In this document: positions 1 through 8,687 of the stretch, piece after piece
Position numbering within the stretch: the stretch's first letter is position 1
Layout: the number at the start of each line of letters is the position of its first letter
NCBI GenBank assembly: GCA_020636445.1
Contig: JACJXV010000017.1
Coordinates: forward strand, 1 to 64,000
DNA length: 64,000 nucleotides
Source: Lewinellaceae bacterium
GTDB lineage: Bacteria > Bacteroidota > Bacteroidia > Chitinophagales > Saprospiraceae
Reading direction: 5' to 3'
Made by a program: the position numbers and the translations under genes
Notes under the pieces: model-generated
The model's database searches: none
What the model saw: only the letters and a program-made list of their open reading frames with translations
What the model was told of the DNA's origin: nothing

Positions 1-1
1 T

Positions 2-1594
2 TGCCCATTATGGCTGCAGGGACAATCCGGAATCCCACGTGTGGACCCCTGGGAGTTCGGCCTGGCAGGCGGGGTATCTTACTATGTAGGAGACTTGCTG
101 GAAGCTGATAACCTGCAATTGAGTACAGTTAACCCTGCTTATGGATTTTTTCTGCGCAACAATGTAAGCCCTAGTTTTGCGGTACGGCTCAACGCCCTGC
201 GTACAGACCTCTCGGGTACTGATGCAAATGCAAAAACAACCCGGGAAATGCTACGGGGCTATTCTTTTTCCACCTACCTCTACGAGGCGTCCTTACAATT
301 AGAATGGGATTTCCTGGGGCTACGTCGCTATGATGGGGTCAGTACCTTTAACAGAACAATCTCTCCCTACCTTTTCGTGGGCGTTGGTGCAGGATTCACC
401 AATCCTGAACCCCGGTTTGTACCCTCTGGGGATGCGCTGGTGAATGAGCGCATTGCTATTGACAATCGTTCGGATATCAATTCCTTGATTTGTGTCCCGT
501 TTGGTCTGGGGCTTAAAGCAGACTTAGCCCGGCGTTTCACTCTGGCACTTGAACTAAGTGCCCGACCCACATTTTATGATTATCTCGATGGCATCAGCCT
601 GGCAGCCGATCCTACAACCGACGATTGGTATTTCCTGGGAACCATGAGCCTGGCCTACCGTTTCCCTTACCGTGCCAAAAGCCCTAAACCCGTTAACAAC
701 ACTAAACCCAGTATGGTGGCTGATCGCGATGAAGACGGCTTTGCCGATGTTGTCGACCGCTGTCCGGATGTACCCGGCACACTACGGGGCTGCCCGGATG
801 CCGACGGCGATGGAGTTCGGGATGAAGACGACAACTGCCCAAGTGTTGCGGGTATTCGCATCTTCAATGGTTGTCCGGATACAGACGGCGATGGCATCAA
901 AGACGATGAAGATGCCTGCCCGGATATTGCCGGTATTGTCGAAAAAAAAGGATGCCCTCGCCTGGATGCCGATGGCGATGGTGTTGACGATGATATGGAC
1001 GACTGCCCCAACGAGCCCGGCATCCCATTGAATCGGGGTTGTCCGGCGGCTATGCCTGCAGATATGGACGGTGACGGCGTTCCCAATCAGGAAGACGCCT
1101 GCCCGGGAATTCCAGGGTCAAAAGCCTTTAATGGGTGCCCGGATACCGATGGCGATGGTGTCATGGATCTTGAGGACAAATGCCCTGTTACCCCTGGTGC
1201 TGCCAGCAACCGCGGATGTCCGGAAGTAACTGATGATACCCGGGAAGTACTGCGGTTTGTTACGCAGAATATCCTCTTTGAATTCAACAGTTCCACGCTA
1301 ACCGAGGCCTCTAAAACCACCCTCGATCGCGTAGTTGAAATCATGAAGGAATATCCTGATTATTCAATGCATATCAGTGGATTTACGGATGCTACCGGCG
1401 ACGAAATTGTCAACCAATACGTTTCTGAAGCCAGGGCAAATGCTTGTAAGCTCTACCTGATTAACAAAGGAGTACCGGCAAAACGACTGAATGCCAGAGG
1501 TTTTGGAGAAACAGCCCCCATTGCCTCAAACCAAACAACAGCAGGCCGTCAGCAAAACCGGCGAGTCGAGTTTTCGCTCTACTTACCTCGTTGA
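2..1594 (+). CDS. OmpA-family outer-membrane protein with TSP3 repeats (5' partial)
   Basis: The reading frame is open back to base 2 and the first visible residues (…LWLQGQSGIP) resemble the end of a signal peptide, so the start lies outside the window. The GTG at 41 is the first internal start codon but is unlikely to be the real one. From codon 41, about residues 1-220 are a beta-strand-rich region like a small outer-membrane barrel, 226-403 hold six aspartate-rich thrombospondin type 3 repeats (DxDGDGxxDxxDxCP), and 410-517 are an OmpA-type peptidoglycan-binding domain. In that domain the usual GHTD reads GFTD, while the key Asp and the Arg of the RANA segment remain. The family ties the outer membrane to peptidoglycan, and the TSP3 part should bind calcium. 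A closely related gene follows directly on the same strand. The family call is firm; the ligand or adhesion role is unknown. Confidence 0.88.
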   Translation, partial: CPLWLQGQSGIPRVDPWEFGLAGGVSYYVGDLLEADNLQLSTVNPAYGFFLRNNVSPSFAVRLNALRTDLSGTDANAKTTREMLRGYSFSTYLYEASLQLEWDFLGLRRYDGVSTFNRTISPYLFVGVGAGFTNPEPRFVPSGDALVNERIAIDNRSDINSLICVPFGLGLKADLARRFTLALELSARPTFYDYLDGISLAADPTTDDWYFLGTMSLAYRFPYRAKSPKPVNNTKPSMVADRDEDGFADVVDRCPDVPGTLRGCPDADGDGVRDEDDNCPSVAGIRIFNGCPDTDGDGIKDDEDACPDIAGIVEKKGCPRLDADGDGVDDDMDDCPNEPGIPLNRGCPAAMPADMDGDGVPNQEDACPGIPGSKAFNGCPDTDGDGVMDLEDKCPVTPGAASNRGCPEVTDDTREVLRFVTQNILFEFNSSTLTEASKTTLDRVVEIMKEYPDYSMHISGFTDATGDEIVNQYVSEARANACKLYLINKGVPAKRLNARGFGETAPIASNQTTAGRQQNRRVEFSLYLPR

Positions 1595-1633
1595 TTCGCC
1601 GCTGGTGACTATATTGCCGAACAGGCGTCCCAA

Positions 1634-1717
1634 TAGCCAGACTTTGACGTAAGCTGGCTAGGGGGTAGGTAAATGAGTATTTGAATCCCGGGAAAGATTT
1701 TGACACTCATTTACCTA
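1634..1717. repeat. Two consecutive inverted repeats between the OmpA paralogues
   Basis: The 152-base gap holds two hairpins. TAGCCAG at 1634-1640 pairs with CTGGCTA at 1654-1660. A perfect 13-bp repeat (TAGGTAAATGAGT, 1666-1678) pairs with 1705-1717 across a 26-base loop. Neither is followed by a clear T-run. They may be processing or termination structures separating the two genes. Confidence 0.5.
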
Positions 1718-1746
1718 ATATACGCACAGGACAAAAACAAACATAA

Positions 1747-3408
1747 ATGAGAAAAACTACCCGCACGCTTTTACTCCTTTGCGGAGTGATACTACCCGTA
1801 CTGAGCTTTGGGCAAATAGACTCCATGCTCCGCTGGGAAGGAGGTTTAATCCTGGGAGGAAACAACTACATGGGCGATGTTGTCGAATCCAATGGGTTTC
1901 TACTCATGCAGACAGAACTGGCCGGAGGCGTTTTTATCCGCCATCGGATAACCCCTAATCTGGGGATTCGGCTGCAGGTTATTCAGGGACGAGCAGCGGG
2001 CGACGACCGCAACAATGACGACCCTGGCCGCAAGCAACGCGGGTATAGTTTTTCGACCCCACTTACGGAGGTATCTTTGTTACTGGAGTGGGATATCCTG
2101 GGAAGACAACGAATTGTCAATGGTAATCCCCTGCGCCGGTGGTCGCCGTTCCTGTACGCAGGTATCGGCCGTACTGCGATCAACCCCAAACCTGATTTTG
2201 GCAATCCAACTAATCCCGACCTGCTGAATAAGATTCAAATTGACCTGCGACGCGACCTGTCCTCCCTAATTGCCGTTCCATTGGGTGCCGGCGTTCACTA
2301 CGACCTGTCGCGCCAGTGGAGCCTGAGCGCTGAAGCGGGTATCCGGCCTATTTTTTCCGATTATCTCGACGGTATCAGTCTGGCTGCCAACCCTGCCAAA
2401 GATGATTATTACCTCTTCGGTGGCCTGGCCCTGGGCTATCGCTTTCTGCCTGCTGACCGGGATGGCGATGGAATTCCTGACAGTCAGGACCTCTGCCCTG
2501 AACTCCCCGGACCAACCGCCCTCAATGGTTGCCCCGATACCGATGGTGATGGCCTGATTGATCCCGAAGACGACTGCCCGCTCCTCCCGGGCCTCGCCGA
2601 ACGAAACGGCTGTCCTGACCGCGACAACGATGGCCTCGTCGATCCGCAGGATAAATGCCCGGATCAGGCAGGACCTTCCGAAAATGAGGGCTGTCCCTGG
2701 CCTGACCGCGACAAGGATGGTATTATTGACCGTGAAGACGATTGTCCCGATGAGCCAGGTTCTGTGCAACGCAAGGGCTGCCCTGAACCCGATGCGGATC
2801 AGGATGGTATTCCTGACGGTCAGGATGTCTGCCCTAACACCCCGGGAATCGCACGCTTTAACGGTTGTCCCGATACGGATGGCGACGGACTGTCAGACCT
2901 GGCGGACGCTTGTCCAAATGATGCAGGCCCAATTAGTTTACGGGGCTGCCCAGATACCGATGGCGATGGGTTAATCGACCGGGAAGATCGCTGCCCCACG
3001 GAAGCCGGACCAGCCAGTAACCGGGGCTGTCCAGAGGTAACGGAAACGGTTCGGGAGAAACTGCGTTTTATTACCCAAAATGTGTTTTTCGCCACCAACA
3101 GTGATCAGCTACAGGAAGAATCCCTGCCAGTGCTGGATCAGGTGGTCCAAATCATGCAGGAATACCCCAGCTACCACCTCCAGGTTAATGGGCATACCGA
3201 TAACATTGGTGATCGCGAGGCCAACCTGGAGCTATCACGCCGCCGGGCTGCAGCCTGTGTTAACTACTTACAGCGCAAGGGTATTAATCAGGAGAGGTTA
3301 CATTCTGCTGGCTTTGGTTCTCAGCAACCGATCGCTACTAATGACACCCCTGCGGGACGCCGGGTAAATCGACGGGTAGAGTTTAATCTGTTCTTACCGG
3401 AAAATTAA
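1747..3408 (+). CDS. OmpA-family outer-membrane protein with TSP3 repeats
   Basis: This 553-residue protein starts at an ATG followed by a clear signal peptide (MRKTTRTLLLLCGVILPVLS, cleavage near FGQ). Residues about 24-235 form a strand-rich, probably barrel region, about 238-425 carry seven TSP3 calcium-binding repeats, and about 440-553 form an OmpA C-terminal domain with the canonical GHTDNIG and LSRRRA motifs that hold peptidoglycan. It is a paralogue of the preceding gene: the blocks RGYSFSTxL, DYLDGISLAA, PASNRGCPEVT and RRVEF match, but it has one more TSP3 unit. The likely role is an outer-membrane anchor with a stiff calcium-dependent linker. The tandem arrangement points to local duplication. 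Nothing nearby indicates a specific partner. Confidence 0.92.
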   Translation: MRKTTRTLLLLCGVILPVLSFGQIDSMLRWEGGLILGGNNYMGDVVESNGFLLMQTELAGGVFIRHRITPNLGIRLQVIQGRAAGDDRNNDDPGRKQRGYSFSTPLTEVSLLLEWDILGRQRIVNGNPLRRWSPFLYAGIGRTAINPKPDFGNPTNPDLLNKIQIDLRRDLSSLIAVPLGAGVHYDLSRQWSLSAEAGIRPIFSDYLDGISLAANPAKDDYYLFGGLALGYRFLPADRDGDGIPDSQDLCPELPGPTALNGCPDTDGDGLIDPEDDCPLLPGLAERNGCPDRDNDGLVDPQDKCPDQAGPSENEGCPWPDRDKDGIIDREDDCPDEPGSVQRKGCPEPDADQDGIPDGQDVCPNTPGIARFNGCPDTDGDGLSDLADACPNDAGPISLRGCPDTDGDGLIDREDRCPTEAGPASNRGCPEVTETVREKLRFITQNVFFATNSDQLQEESLPVLDQVVQIMQEYPSYHLQVNGHTDNIGDREANLELSRRRAAACVNYLQRKGINQERLHSAGFGSQQPIATNDTPAGRRVNRRVEFNLFLPEN

Positions 3409-3438
3409 GCCAGACGGCACTAGAGCCTGTTCGCATTG

Positions 3439-3485
3439 ACTATATACGATTACGAGACTTTTGAAGTTTCGTAATCGTATATAGT
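3439..3485. terminator. Long near-perfect hairpin 3' of the OmpA pair
   Basis: A 17-bp perfect inverted repeat (ACTATATACGATTACGA at 3439-3455 against 3469-3485) continues inward as GACTT/AAGTT with one G-T pair, giving about 22 paired bases and a TTG loop. It lies between the convergent ends of the OmpA gene and glyA. There is no long T-run on either side, so termination is an inference; it could also be a small palindromic repeat element. The rest of 3409-3682 shows nothing I can assign. Confidence 0.5.
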
Positions 3486-3682
3486 ATTCCTACTCTGAAA
3501 TCGGTTATTTGCCTGATCAAGGAGACTACCGTGAACAACGATTGGCTAGCGATAGGCTGAAAACCTTCAGCTCGCCTTGCCAATAGCGTTTACCCTTATT
3601 TTCCCTGGGGTAGGAAGCAATAGAGATTGTAACCCATTGGGAAGTGCAGGCCGGCAGCAATTACAGCGGCAACGAGCGCTCC

Positions 3683-4981
3683 TTAGGAGCGGGTCAGGGG
3701 GTTAAACTCGTTGGCATACAAGGGGAATCGCTCCATAAACTGATTGACCTCCTTGCGCACTTGCGTTAACACGTCCTCCTCATCCGGATGCGTGATAACC
3801 GTATCGATCCAGTTAACTACCTGGAGCGCTTCTGTCTCGCCGAACCCGCGGGTGGTCATGGCTGCTGTGCCAATCCGGATCCCTGAGGTAACCATTGGTG
3901 ACTGCGTATCGAAAGGAACCATGTTTTTATTGACGGTGATATCTGCTTTACCCAACGCTTCCTCTGCCATTTTACCCGTAACATTCTTGCTCTGCAGGTC
4001 AATCAGCATCAAGTGGTTGTCCGTTCCTCCGGAAATAACCTGGTATCCTTTCTGGATGAATGCCTGCGCCATCACCTGGGCATTGCGAATAACTTCCCGG
4101 CCGTAGGCCTTGAATGAAGGTTGTAATGCCTCGCCGAAAGCCACTGCTTTAGCAGCAATAACGTGCTCCAGTGGTCCACCCTGCATGCCGGGAAAAACAC
4201 CACTATTTAAGATGGCTGACATCTTGATGGGATTGCCATTCTTGAGGGTACGTCCCCAGGGGTTATCCATGTTTTTGCCCATCATGATAATTCCACCGCG
4301 AGGTCCCCGCAAGGTTTTGTGCGTCGTTGAGGTAACGATATGGCAATGTACTAAGGGGTCATTCAGCAACCCTGCCGCAATCAATCCGGCCGGATGAGCA
4401 ATATCTGCCAACAATAGCGCTCCCACCCGATCAGCTATAGCCCGAAAACGAGCATAGTCCCAATCACGGGAATAGGCCGAAGCGCCACAAATAATCAGTT
4501 TGGGTTTCACTGCCAGCGCCTTTTCCTCCACTTTATCCATATCTATCAAGCCTGTTTCCGGTTCCACACCGTAAAAATTAGCCTGATACACTTTTCCCGA
4601 AAAATTAACGGGAGAACCATGCGAAAGGTGTCCGCCATGGGCTAAATCAAACCCCAGAATGGCATCCCCTGGTTTAAGCACGGCCAAAAAAACCGCCGCA
4701 TTTGCCTGAGCTCCGGAATGTGGTTGCACATTGGCATATTCTGCGCCAAACAATTCACACAACCGGTCAATAGCCAGCTGTTCGATTTCATCCACTACTT
4801 CACATCCACCATAATAACGCTTACCCGGATACCCTTCGGCGTATTTGTTGGTCAGGCAGCTGCCCATAGCTTCTAAAACCTGGTAGCTGGTGAAATTTTC
4901 GGAAGCAATCAGTTCGATACCTTTACGCTGACGCTCCAGTTCTTTTTGGATCAGGGAAAAAACAACAGAATCACTGGCCAT
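3683..4981 (-). CDS. glyA: Serine hydroxymethyltransferase
   Basis: This 432-residue cytoplasmic PLP enzyme interconverts serine plus tetrahydrofolate with glycine plus 5,10-methylene-tetrahydrofolate, the main source of one-carbon units. The family signature is complete: the PLP lysine sits in TSTTHKTLRGPRGG, preceded by the N-terminal ELIASENFTS block, YAEGYPGKRYYGG and LLADIAHPAGL. The length matches the bacterial family. It is transcribed away from the metallophosphoesterase at 5112 and converges on the OmpA pair, so it is probably monocistronic. Confidence 0.98.
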   Translation of the reverse strand: MASDSVVFSLIQKELERQRKGIELIASENFTSYQVLEAMGSCLTNKYAEGYPGKRYYGGCEVVDEIEQLAIDRLCELFGAEYANVQPHSGAQANAAVFLAVLKPGDAILGFDLAHGGHLSHGSPVNFSGKVYQANFYGVEPETGLIDMDKVEEKALAVKPKLIICGASAYSRDWDYARFRAIADRVGALLLADIAHPAGLIAAGLLNDPLVHCHIVTSTTHKTLRGPRGGIIMMGKNMDNPWGRTLKNGNPIKMSAILNSGVFPGMQGGPLEHVIAAKAVAFGEALQPSFKAYGREVIRNAQVMAQAFIQKGYQVISGGTDNHLMLIDLQSKNVTGKMAEEALGKADITVNKNMVPFDTQSPMVTSGIRIGTAAMTTRGFGETEALQVVNWIDTVITHPDEEDVLTQVRKEVNQFMERFPLYANEFNPLTRS

Positions 4982-5066
4982 TAGTCCTTGTTATTGTTGA
5001 TCAATAAATTTGCCGAAATTTGGCTGCTGGCGAGGGCTTTTTGTGCGCGCCAAAGGTACGAATATT

Positions 5067-5094
5067 TTTGAACGCTTCGTTATTTGTACATTTG
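5067..5094 (+). promoter_or_regulatory. Bacteroidota-type promoter for the metallophosphoesterase gene
   Basis: TTTG (5067-5070) is followed after 16 bases by TACATTTG (5087-5094), matching the TAnnTTTG -7 element. The expected transcript start near 5100 lies before ATG 5112 and after the upstream in-frame TTG at 5010, so it favours the 5112 start. Confidence 0.5.
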
Positions 5095-5111
5095 GGGAAA
5101 ACTTGGATTTC

Positions 5112-6713
5112 ATGAAGTGTTGGCGGATCTGGATTATTACGTTTTTGTGCTGTGGAGAAGTGTTGCTTCCCACTGCTGAGGCCCGCACGGCCCGCTACCG
5201 GGCGATGTGGCGCACGGATCCCGCTACAACCATGGTTATTGGCTGGGATCAGATTTCAGGAAGTGCCCCAACGCTGCACTATGACGAAATTGACCATGGG
5301 ATGAATACTGAGCGTTACCGCCAGCAACGAAAACCCGATCTTTTCATCCCCGGCAAGGGCATGAACAATCATTTTGTACGCCTGCAAAACCTTAAGCCGA
5401 ATACGGTTTATTATTTTGTACTTACGGATAGTGAAGGGAGTAGCCGACGAATGTCGTTCCGCACAGCTCCCAATACTATTAACGACCGGTTATCGATCAT
5501 CGCGGGTGGTGACTCCCGCAACTATCGCGATGCGCGCATTAGCGCCAATAAGCTCGTCAGTCGCTTGCGCCCGCACGCGGTTATCTTTGATGGGGATATG
5601 ACCGGCGGGGACACCGCCCAGGAGTGGCGGGAATGGCTGGACGACTGGCAGTCAACGATCGGGAGCGATGGCCGCCTTTTCCCCGTCATTGTCGCCCGCG
5701 GTAATCACGAAGCAACCAATCGCTCTTTAGTCGAGATATTTGACATCCCTAATCCAGAAGGCTATTATAGCCTGACCTTTGGCGACCAACTCCTGCGGGT
5801 TATTACCCTCAACTCCATGATTGCGATCAGCGGTGACCAAAAAGATTGGCTCGAACAGGAATTGCGTAGCTCCAGTCAGATTCACTGGACCTTCGCCCAG
5901 TACCACCATAGTATCCGCCCGCATACCAGCTTGAAGCCCGAACGCGATGATCAGTACCTCCACTGGGCATCTCTGTTTTATAAATATGGCCTGGATCTCG
6001 CCATCGAATCCGATGCGCACGTCACCAAATGGACCTATCCAATCCGTCCATCGACAGAGTCGGGAAATGATGAAGGCTTTGTCCGCGACGATGAACGGGG
6101 CACGGTATACATCGGGGAAGGATGCTGGGGGGCTCCCCTGCGGGCGAATGATGATGACAAATCCTGGACCCGGAACAGCGGAAGTTTTAATCAGTTCAAC
6201 CTGATTTTTGTGGGTTCCGATCGCCTGGAAATCCGTACCGTACTCACCGACCATAGTGTTGGGGTAGCGGAAGTAAACGATAGCAACCCCTTCTCACTCC
6301 CGCAGGGATTACGGATTTGGGAACCCAGCCAGGGAAGTGTAGTCCAAATGACATCCCGGCGCATTTCAGCTGCACCTGCTACCAGACCAGAACCCTCCTT
6401 TAATTTTCAGGAGGCTAAACCCTCCGAAGCACAGATAGCCGAAAATGACCAGGCCTGGGCGAAGCTGCCGGCGCTCACTTGTTCCACCGCAGGGTTGGTC
6501 GTCGTTCCCGGGAATCTCGAACAGTCGGCGGACATTCTACTTCAGTGCTTCGATTTACAAAAACGGGAAGTGGTCAAAGTCCCTCTGGGCAACCAGCCGG
6601 CGGGACGCCACTCCTGGAATTTAAACATGCGGCAACTTCCTCCCGGGCGCTACCTGGTGGTCGTTCGCAGCGGAATTAAAGGACTCGCCTACTATCAGGT
6701 CATAAAACCTTAA
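5112..6713 (+). CDS. Secreted purple-acid-phosphatase-like metallophosphoesterase
   Basis: The ATG at 5112 is chosen because it opens a signal peptide (MKCWRIWIITFLCCGEVLLP) directly behind a good promoter; an upstream TTG extension has no such character. The 533-residue product has a fibronectin-III-like N-terminal domain (about 22-120), as purple acid phosphatases do. It then has a calcineurin-like domain with metal-ligand blocks GGDSRN (about 131), FDGDMTGG (about 158), RGNHE (about 196), YHHSIRP (about 263) and SDAHVTKW (about 300). The last 80 residues form a beta-sandwich ending PPGRYLVVVRSG…YQVIKP, which resembles a T9SS sorting domain, so export to the surface is likely. The substrate (phosphomonoester or diester) cannot be told. 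It has no operon partner. Confidence 0.85.
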   Translation: MKCWRIWIITFLCCGEVLLPTAEARTARYRAMWRTDPATTMVIGWDQISGSAPTLHYDEIDHGMNTERYRQQRKPDLFIPGKGMNNHFVRLQNLKPNTVYYFVLTDSEGSSRRMSFRTAPNTINDRLSIIAGGDSRNYRDARISANKLVSRLRPHAVIFDGDMTGGDTAQEWREWLDDWQSTIGSDGRLFPVIVARGNHEATNRSLVEIFDIPNPEGYYSLTFGDQLLRVITLNSMIAISGDQKDWLEQELRSSSQIHWTFAQYHHSIRPHTSLKPERDDQYLHWASLFYKYGLDLAIESDAHVTKWTYPIRPSTESGNDEGFVRDDERGTVYIGEGCWGAPLRANDDDKSWTRNSGSFNQFNLIFVGSDRLEIRTVLTDHSVGVAEVNDSNPFSLPQGLRIWEPSQGSVVQMTSRRISAAPATRPEPSFNFQEAKPSEAQIAENDQAWAKLPALTCSTAGLVVVPGNLEQSADILLQCFDLQKREVVKVPLGNQPAGRHSWNLNMRQLPPGRYLVVVRSGIKGLAYYQVIKP

Positions 6714-6754
6714 ACGCAGGTAAAACCGCTGCCAATCCGATTACGAAATTTTTG

Positions 6755-6762
6755 TAGCTTTG
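6755..6762 (+). promoter_or_regulatory. -7 promoter element before the polyprenyl synthase
   Basis: TAGCTTTG matches TAnnTTTG and ends 22 bases before the ATG at 6785. No clear TTG element is visible at the right distance upstream. Confidence 0.42.
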
Positions 6763-6784
6763 GCGCAGCCCACCACGAGCAACT

Positions 6785-7759
6785 ATGGAAAAATCCTTGG
6801 ATGAGATCAAAAAACCGATCGAAAAGGAATTAGAAGAATTTGAGACCCACTTCCGCCAGTCGATGCGGAGTCCTGTTCCCCTGCTGGATAAAATCACCTT
6901 TTATATAGTTCGCCGCAAGGGCAAGCAGGTCCGGCCTATGTTTGTCTTCCTTTGCGCAAAAGCTGTTGCCGAAATTCGCGAACCTACGTTCACTGCGGCT
7001 TCCCTGGTCGAATTGCTACATACGGCAACGCTCGTTCACGATGATGTCGTAGATGACTCCCTGCAACGGCGAGGCTTCTTTTCGATCAATGCCTTATGGA
7101 AAAATAAGATTGCCGTGCTCGTCGGGGATTACCTGTTTTCCCAGGGTATGCTCGTCGCTTTAAAAAGTAAGCAATACCACCTGCTGGAAATTGTTTCTGA
7201 TGCGGTCAAGGCCATGGCCGAAGGAGAGTTACTCCAAATTGAAAAAGCCCGTCGGCTGGACATCAAGGAAGATATCTACTTCGAAATCATCCGGCAAAAA
7301 ACAGCATCACTTATTGCGTCCGCCTGTAGTGCCGGAGCAGCTTCAGTAGTCAGTGATCCGGAGATCATTGAGAAAATGCGCTTATTTGGAGAAAAAATCG
7401 GGATCGCCTTCCAGATTCGCGATGACCTTTTGGATTTTGGAACAGCAGATATCGGCAAACCGAAAGGAATAGATATCAAGGAAAAAAAACTGACCCTGCC
7501 CTTAATTTATGCGCTGGAAAACGCCCCTAATGCGGAAAAAAAGCGCATCATCAAGCTTATTCGCCGCAACAGCGAAGAACCGGATAAAGTAGCGGAGGTA
7601 ATTCGCTTCGTCCATGCCAGTGGTGGAATTGCCTATACGCAGCAGGCCATGTATCGCTATCGGGAGGAAGCCTTTAAGATTTTGCACACCCTGCCGCTGA
7701 CACCGGCCCGACAGGCATTGGAAGATCTGGTCATTTTTGTTACTGATCGGCAGAAATAG
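6785..7759 (+). CDS. Long-chain polyprenyl diphosphate synthase (IspB-like)
   Basis: This 324-residue trans-prenyltransferase condenses isopentenyl diphosphate units onto an allylic primer to make the long chain used for the menaquinone side chain. Both aspartate-rich motifs are present: LVHDDVVDDSLQRRG (about residue 83) and QIRDDLLDFG (about 210). The GKQVRP motif near 45 and the lysine in GKPKGIDIKEKKLTLPL fit the family too. Length is typical. Chain length cannot be set from the sequence alone. It is transcribed alone from a short-leader promoter and converges on the NfeD-like gene. Confidence 0.94.
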   Translation: MEKSLDEIKKPIEKELEEFETHFRQSMRSPVPLLDKITFYIVRRKGKQVRPMFVFLCAKAVAEIREPTFTAASLVELLHTATLVHDDVVDDSLQRRGFFSINALWKNKIAVLVGDYLFSQGMLVALKSKQYHLLEIVSDAVKAMAEGELLQIEKARRLDIKEDIYFEIIRQKTASLIASACSAGAASVVSDPEIIEKMRLFGEKIGIAFQIRDDLLDFGTADIGKPKGIDIKEKKLTLPLIYALENAPNAEKKRIIKLIRRNSEEPDKVAEVIRFVHASGGIAYTQQAMYRYREEAFKILHTLPLTPARQALEDLVIFVTDRQK

Positions 7760-7792
7760 GAGCCACCAATTCGCATTATTCCTCTCTGAAAT

Positions 7793-8446
7793 CTACCATT
7801 CGGGCATCCCCCCCTGAGAAGGAGCTTCATTGCCTCTGTACGGAGTAGTGTCCATCACGGAAGGGGGTTGTTCAGGCCCCACCCCATCGAGAGGTTCTAC
7901 TACGACCACTTCGTCGGAAAGAACTTCAATAACGCGAACGGGCACCCCCCGGGTCAAGGCGCCACCAATACTGACCGCGTCAATGGCATAAGGTGCTTGC
8001 CGGATATTTAAATGGACCTTCCCAAAGCCGTGCCGATTAGGGGGTATATCCTGGAGCACTTCTCCCGTACTGGTGACAGTACCCTTGAGATCAAAAAGCC
8101 CAGCCCGCTTTGATTGGCGTCTTTTACGCCGAATACGGTTGATGAACAAGGGTAAAATTGCTGCAAAAAGAGCAACAGGAAAAGCGTAAATAAAAACCCG
8201 CAGCAGGGACTCTACCCACAGGTGGGCTAAAATACTGGACCAGCCAAAGAAGGTGAAAAATATCAATACCTGCCGGGCATCCAGTTGTTGGCCCGTTTTT
8301 CCCAGGTCCTGCTGGAAGTCAAGGCCAAAAAAGTGCATAACCCCTAAAATGACCGATAGTAAGGTGGCCACCAGGGCCGCTGCCCATAGCAATTGCTCGG
8401 CCCAGTTAAGCCCCAGCAAGTAATCGATAAATAGTGGCGTCAGCAT
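7793..8446 (-). CDS. NfeD-like membrane protein with C-terminal OB fold
   Basis: This 217-residue protein has three or so hydrophobic segments (about 15-40, 60-85, 92-110), a basic stretch (RIRRKRRQSKR) that should face the cytoplasm, and a C-terminal OB-like domain (GLFDLKGTVTS…GVPVRVIEVLSDEVVVVEPL) of the NfeD/YuaF type. NfeD proteins usually work with flotillin- or stomatin-type SPFH proteins in membrane microdomains, but no SPFH gene is in the window. The last 25 residues are proline-rich and look disordered. The family call rests on domain arrangement and the OB-fold pattern; the function is an inference. Confidence 0.7.
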   Translation of the reverse strand: MLTPLFIDYLLGLNWAEQLLWAAALVATLLSVILGVMHFFGLDFQQDLGKTGQQLDARQVLIFFTFFGWSSILAHLWVESLLRVFIYAFPVALFAAILPLFINRIRRKRRQSKRAGLFDLKGTVTSTGEVLQDIPPNRHGFGKVHLNIRQAPYAIDAVSIGGALTRGVPVRVIEVLSDEVVVVEPLDGVGPEQPPSVMDTTPYRGNEAPSQGGMPEW

Positions 8447-8465
8447 ACAGCAATGTTATCATTAG

Positions 8466-8473
8466 CAAAAGTA
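8466..8473 (-). promoter_or_regulatory. -7 promoter element for the NfeD-like gene
   Basis: On the minus strand this reads TACTTTTG, matching TAnnTTTG, 20 bases before the ATG at 8446. No convincing -33 element is visible. Confidence 0.38.
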
Positions 8474-8614
8474 GGCTCTTCTTCCTGCACGAAGGATCCT
8501 AGATCGACTAACAGCGGAATTCTTTCGCCAAACGCCATTCGGGAAATACCAAACATCCAGCCTTTCCCTCATAATTATTCTCCTTTTCAGCACGAAGAGG
8601 CTAACAAAAATAGC

Positions 8615-8622
8615 TACCTTTG
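8615..8622 (+). promoter_or_regulatory. -7 promoter element for prs
   Basis: TACCTTTG matches TAnnTTTG. It precedes both possible prs starts (8643 and 8688), so it does not decide between them. Confidence 0.42.
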
Positions 8623-8687
8623 TCGGGGCATAAGGACCCCAAATGGGTCTTTGTACCCTTTTTTTATACCACAGATTAGTACTCACG

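Noticed and set aside
667..1344. Serine/proline-rich minus-strand frames across the TSP3 repeats
   Set aside because: They mirror the Asp-rich repeat codons of the OmpA gene; the same pattern appears over the second OmpA gene. There is no independent start context.
5010..5111. Upstream TTG start extending the metallophosphoesterase by 34 residues
   Set aside because: The extension would bury the signal peptide, and the best promoter lies inside it.
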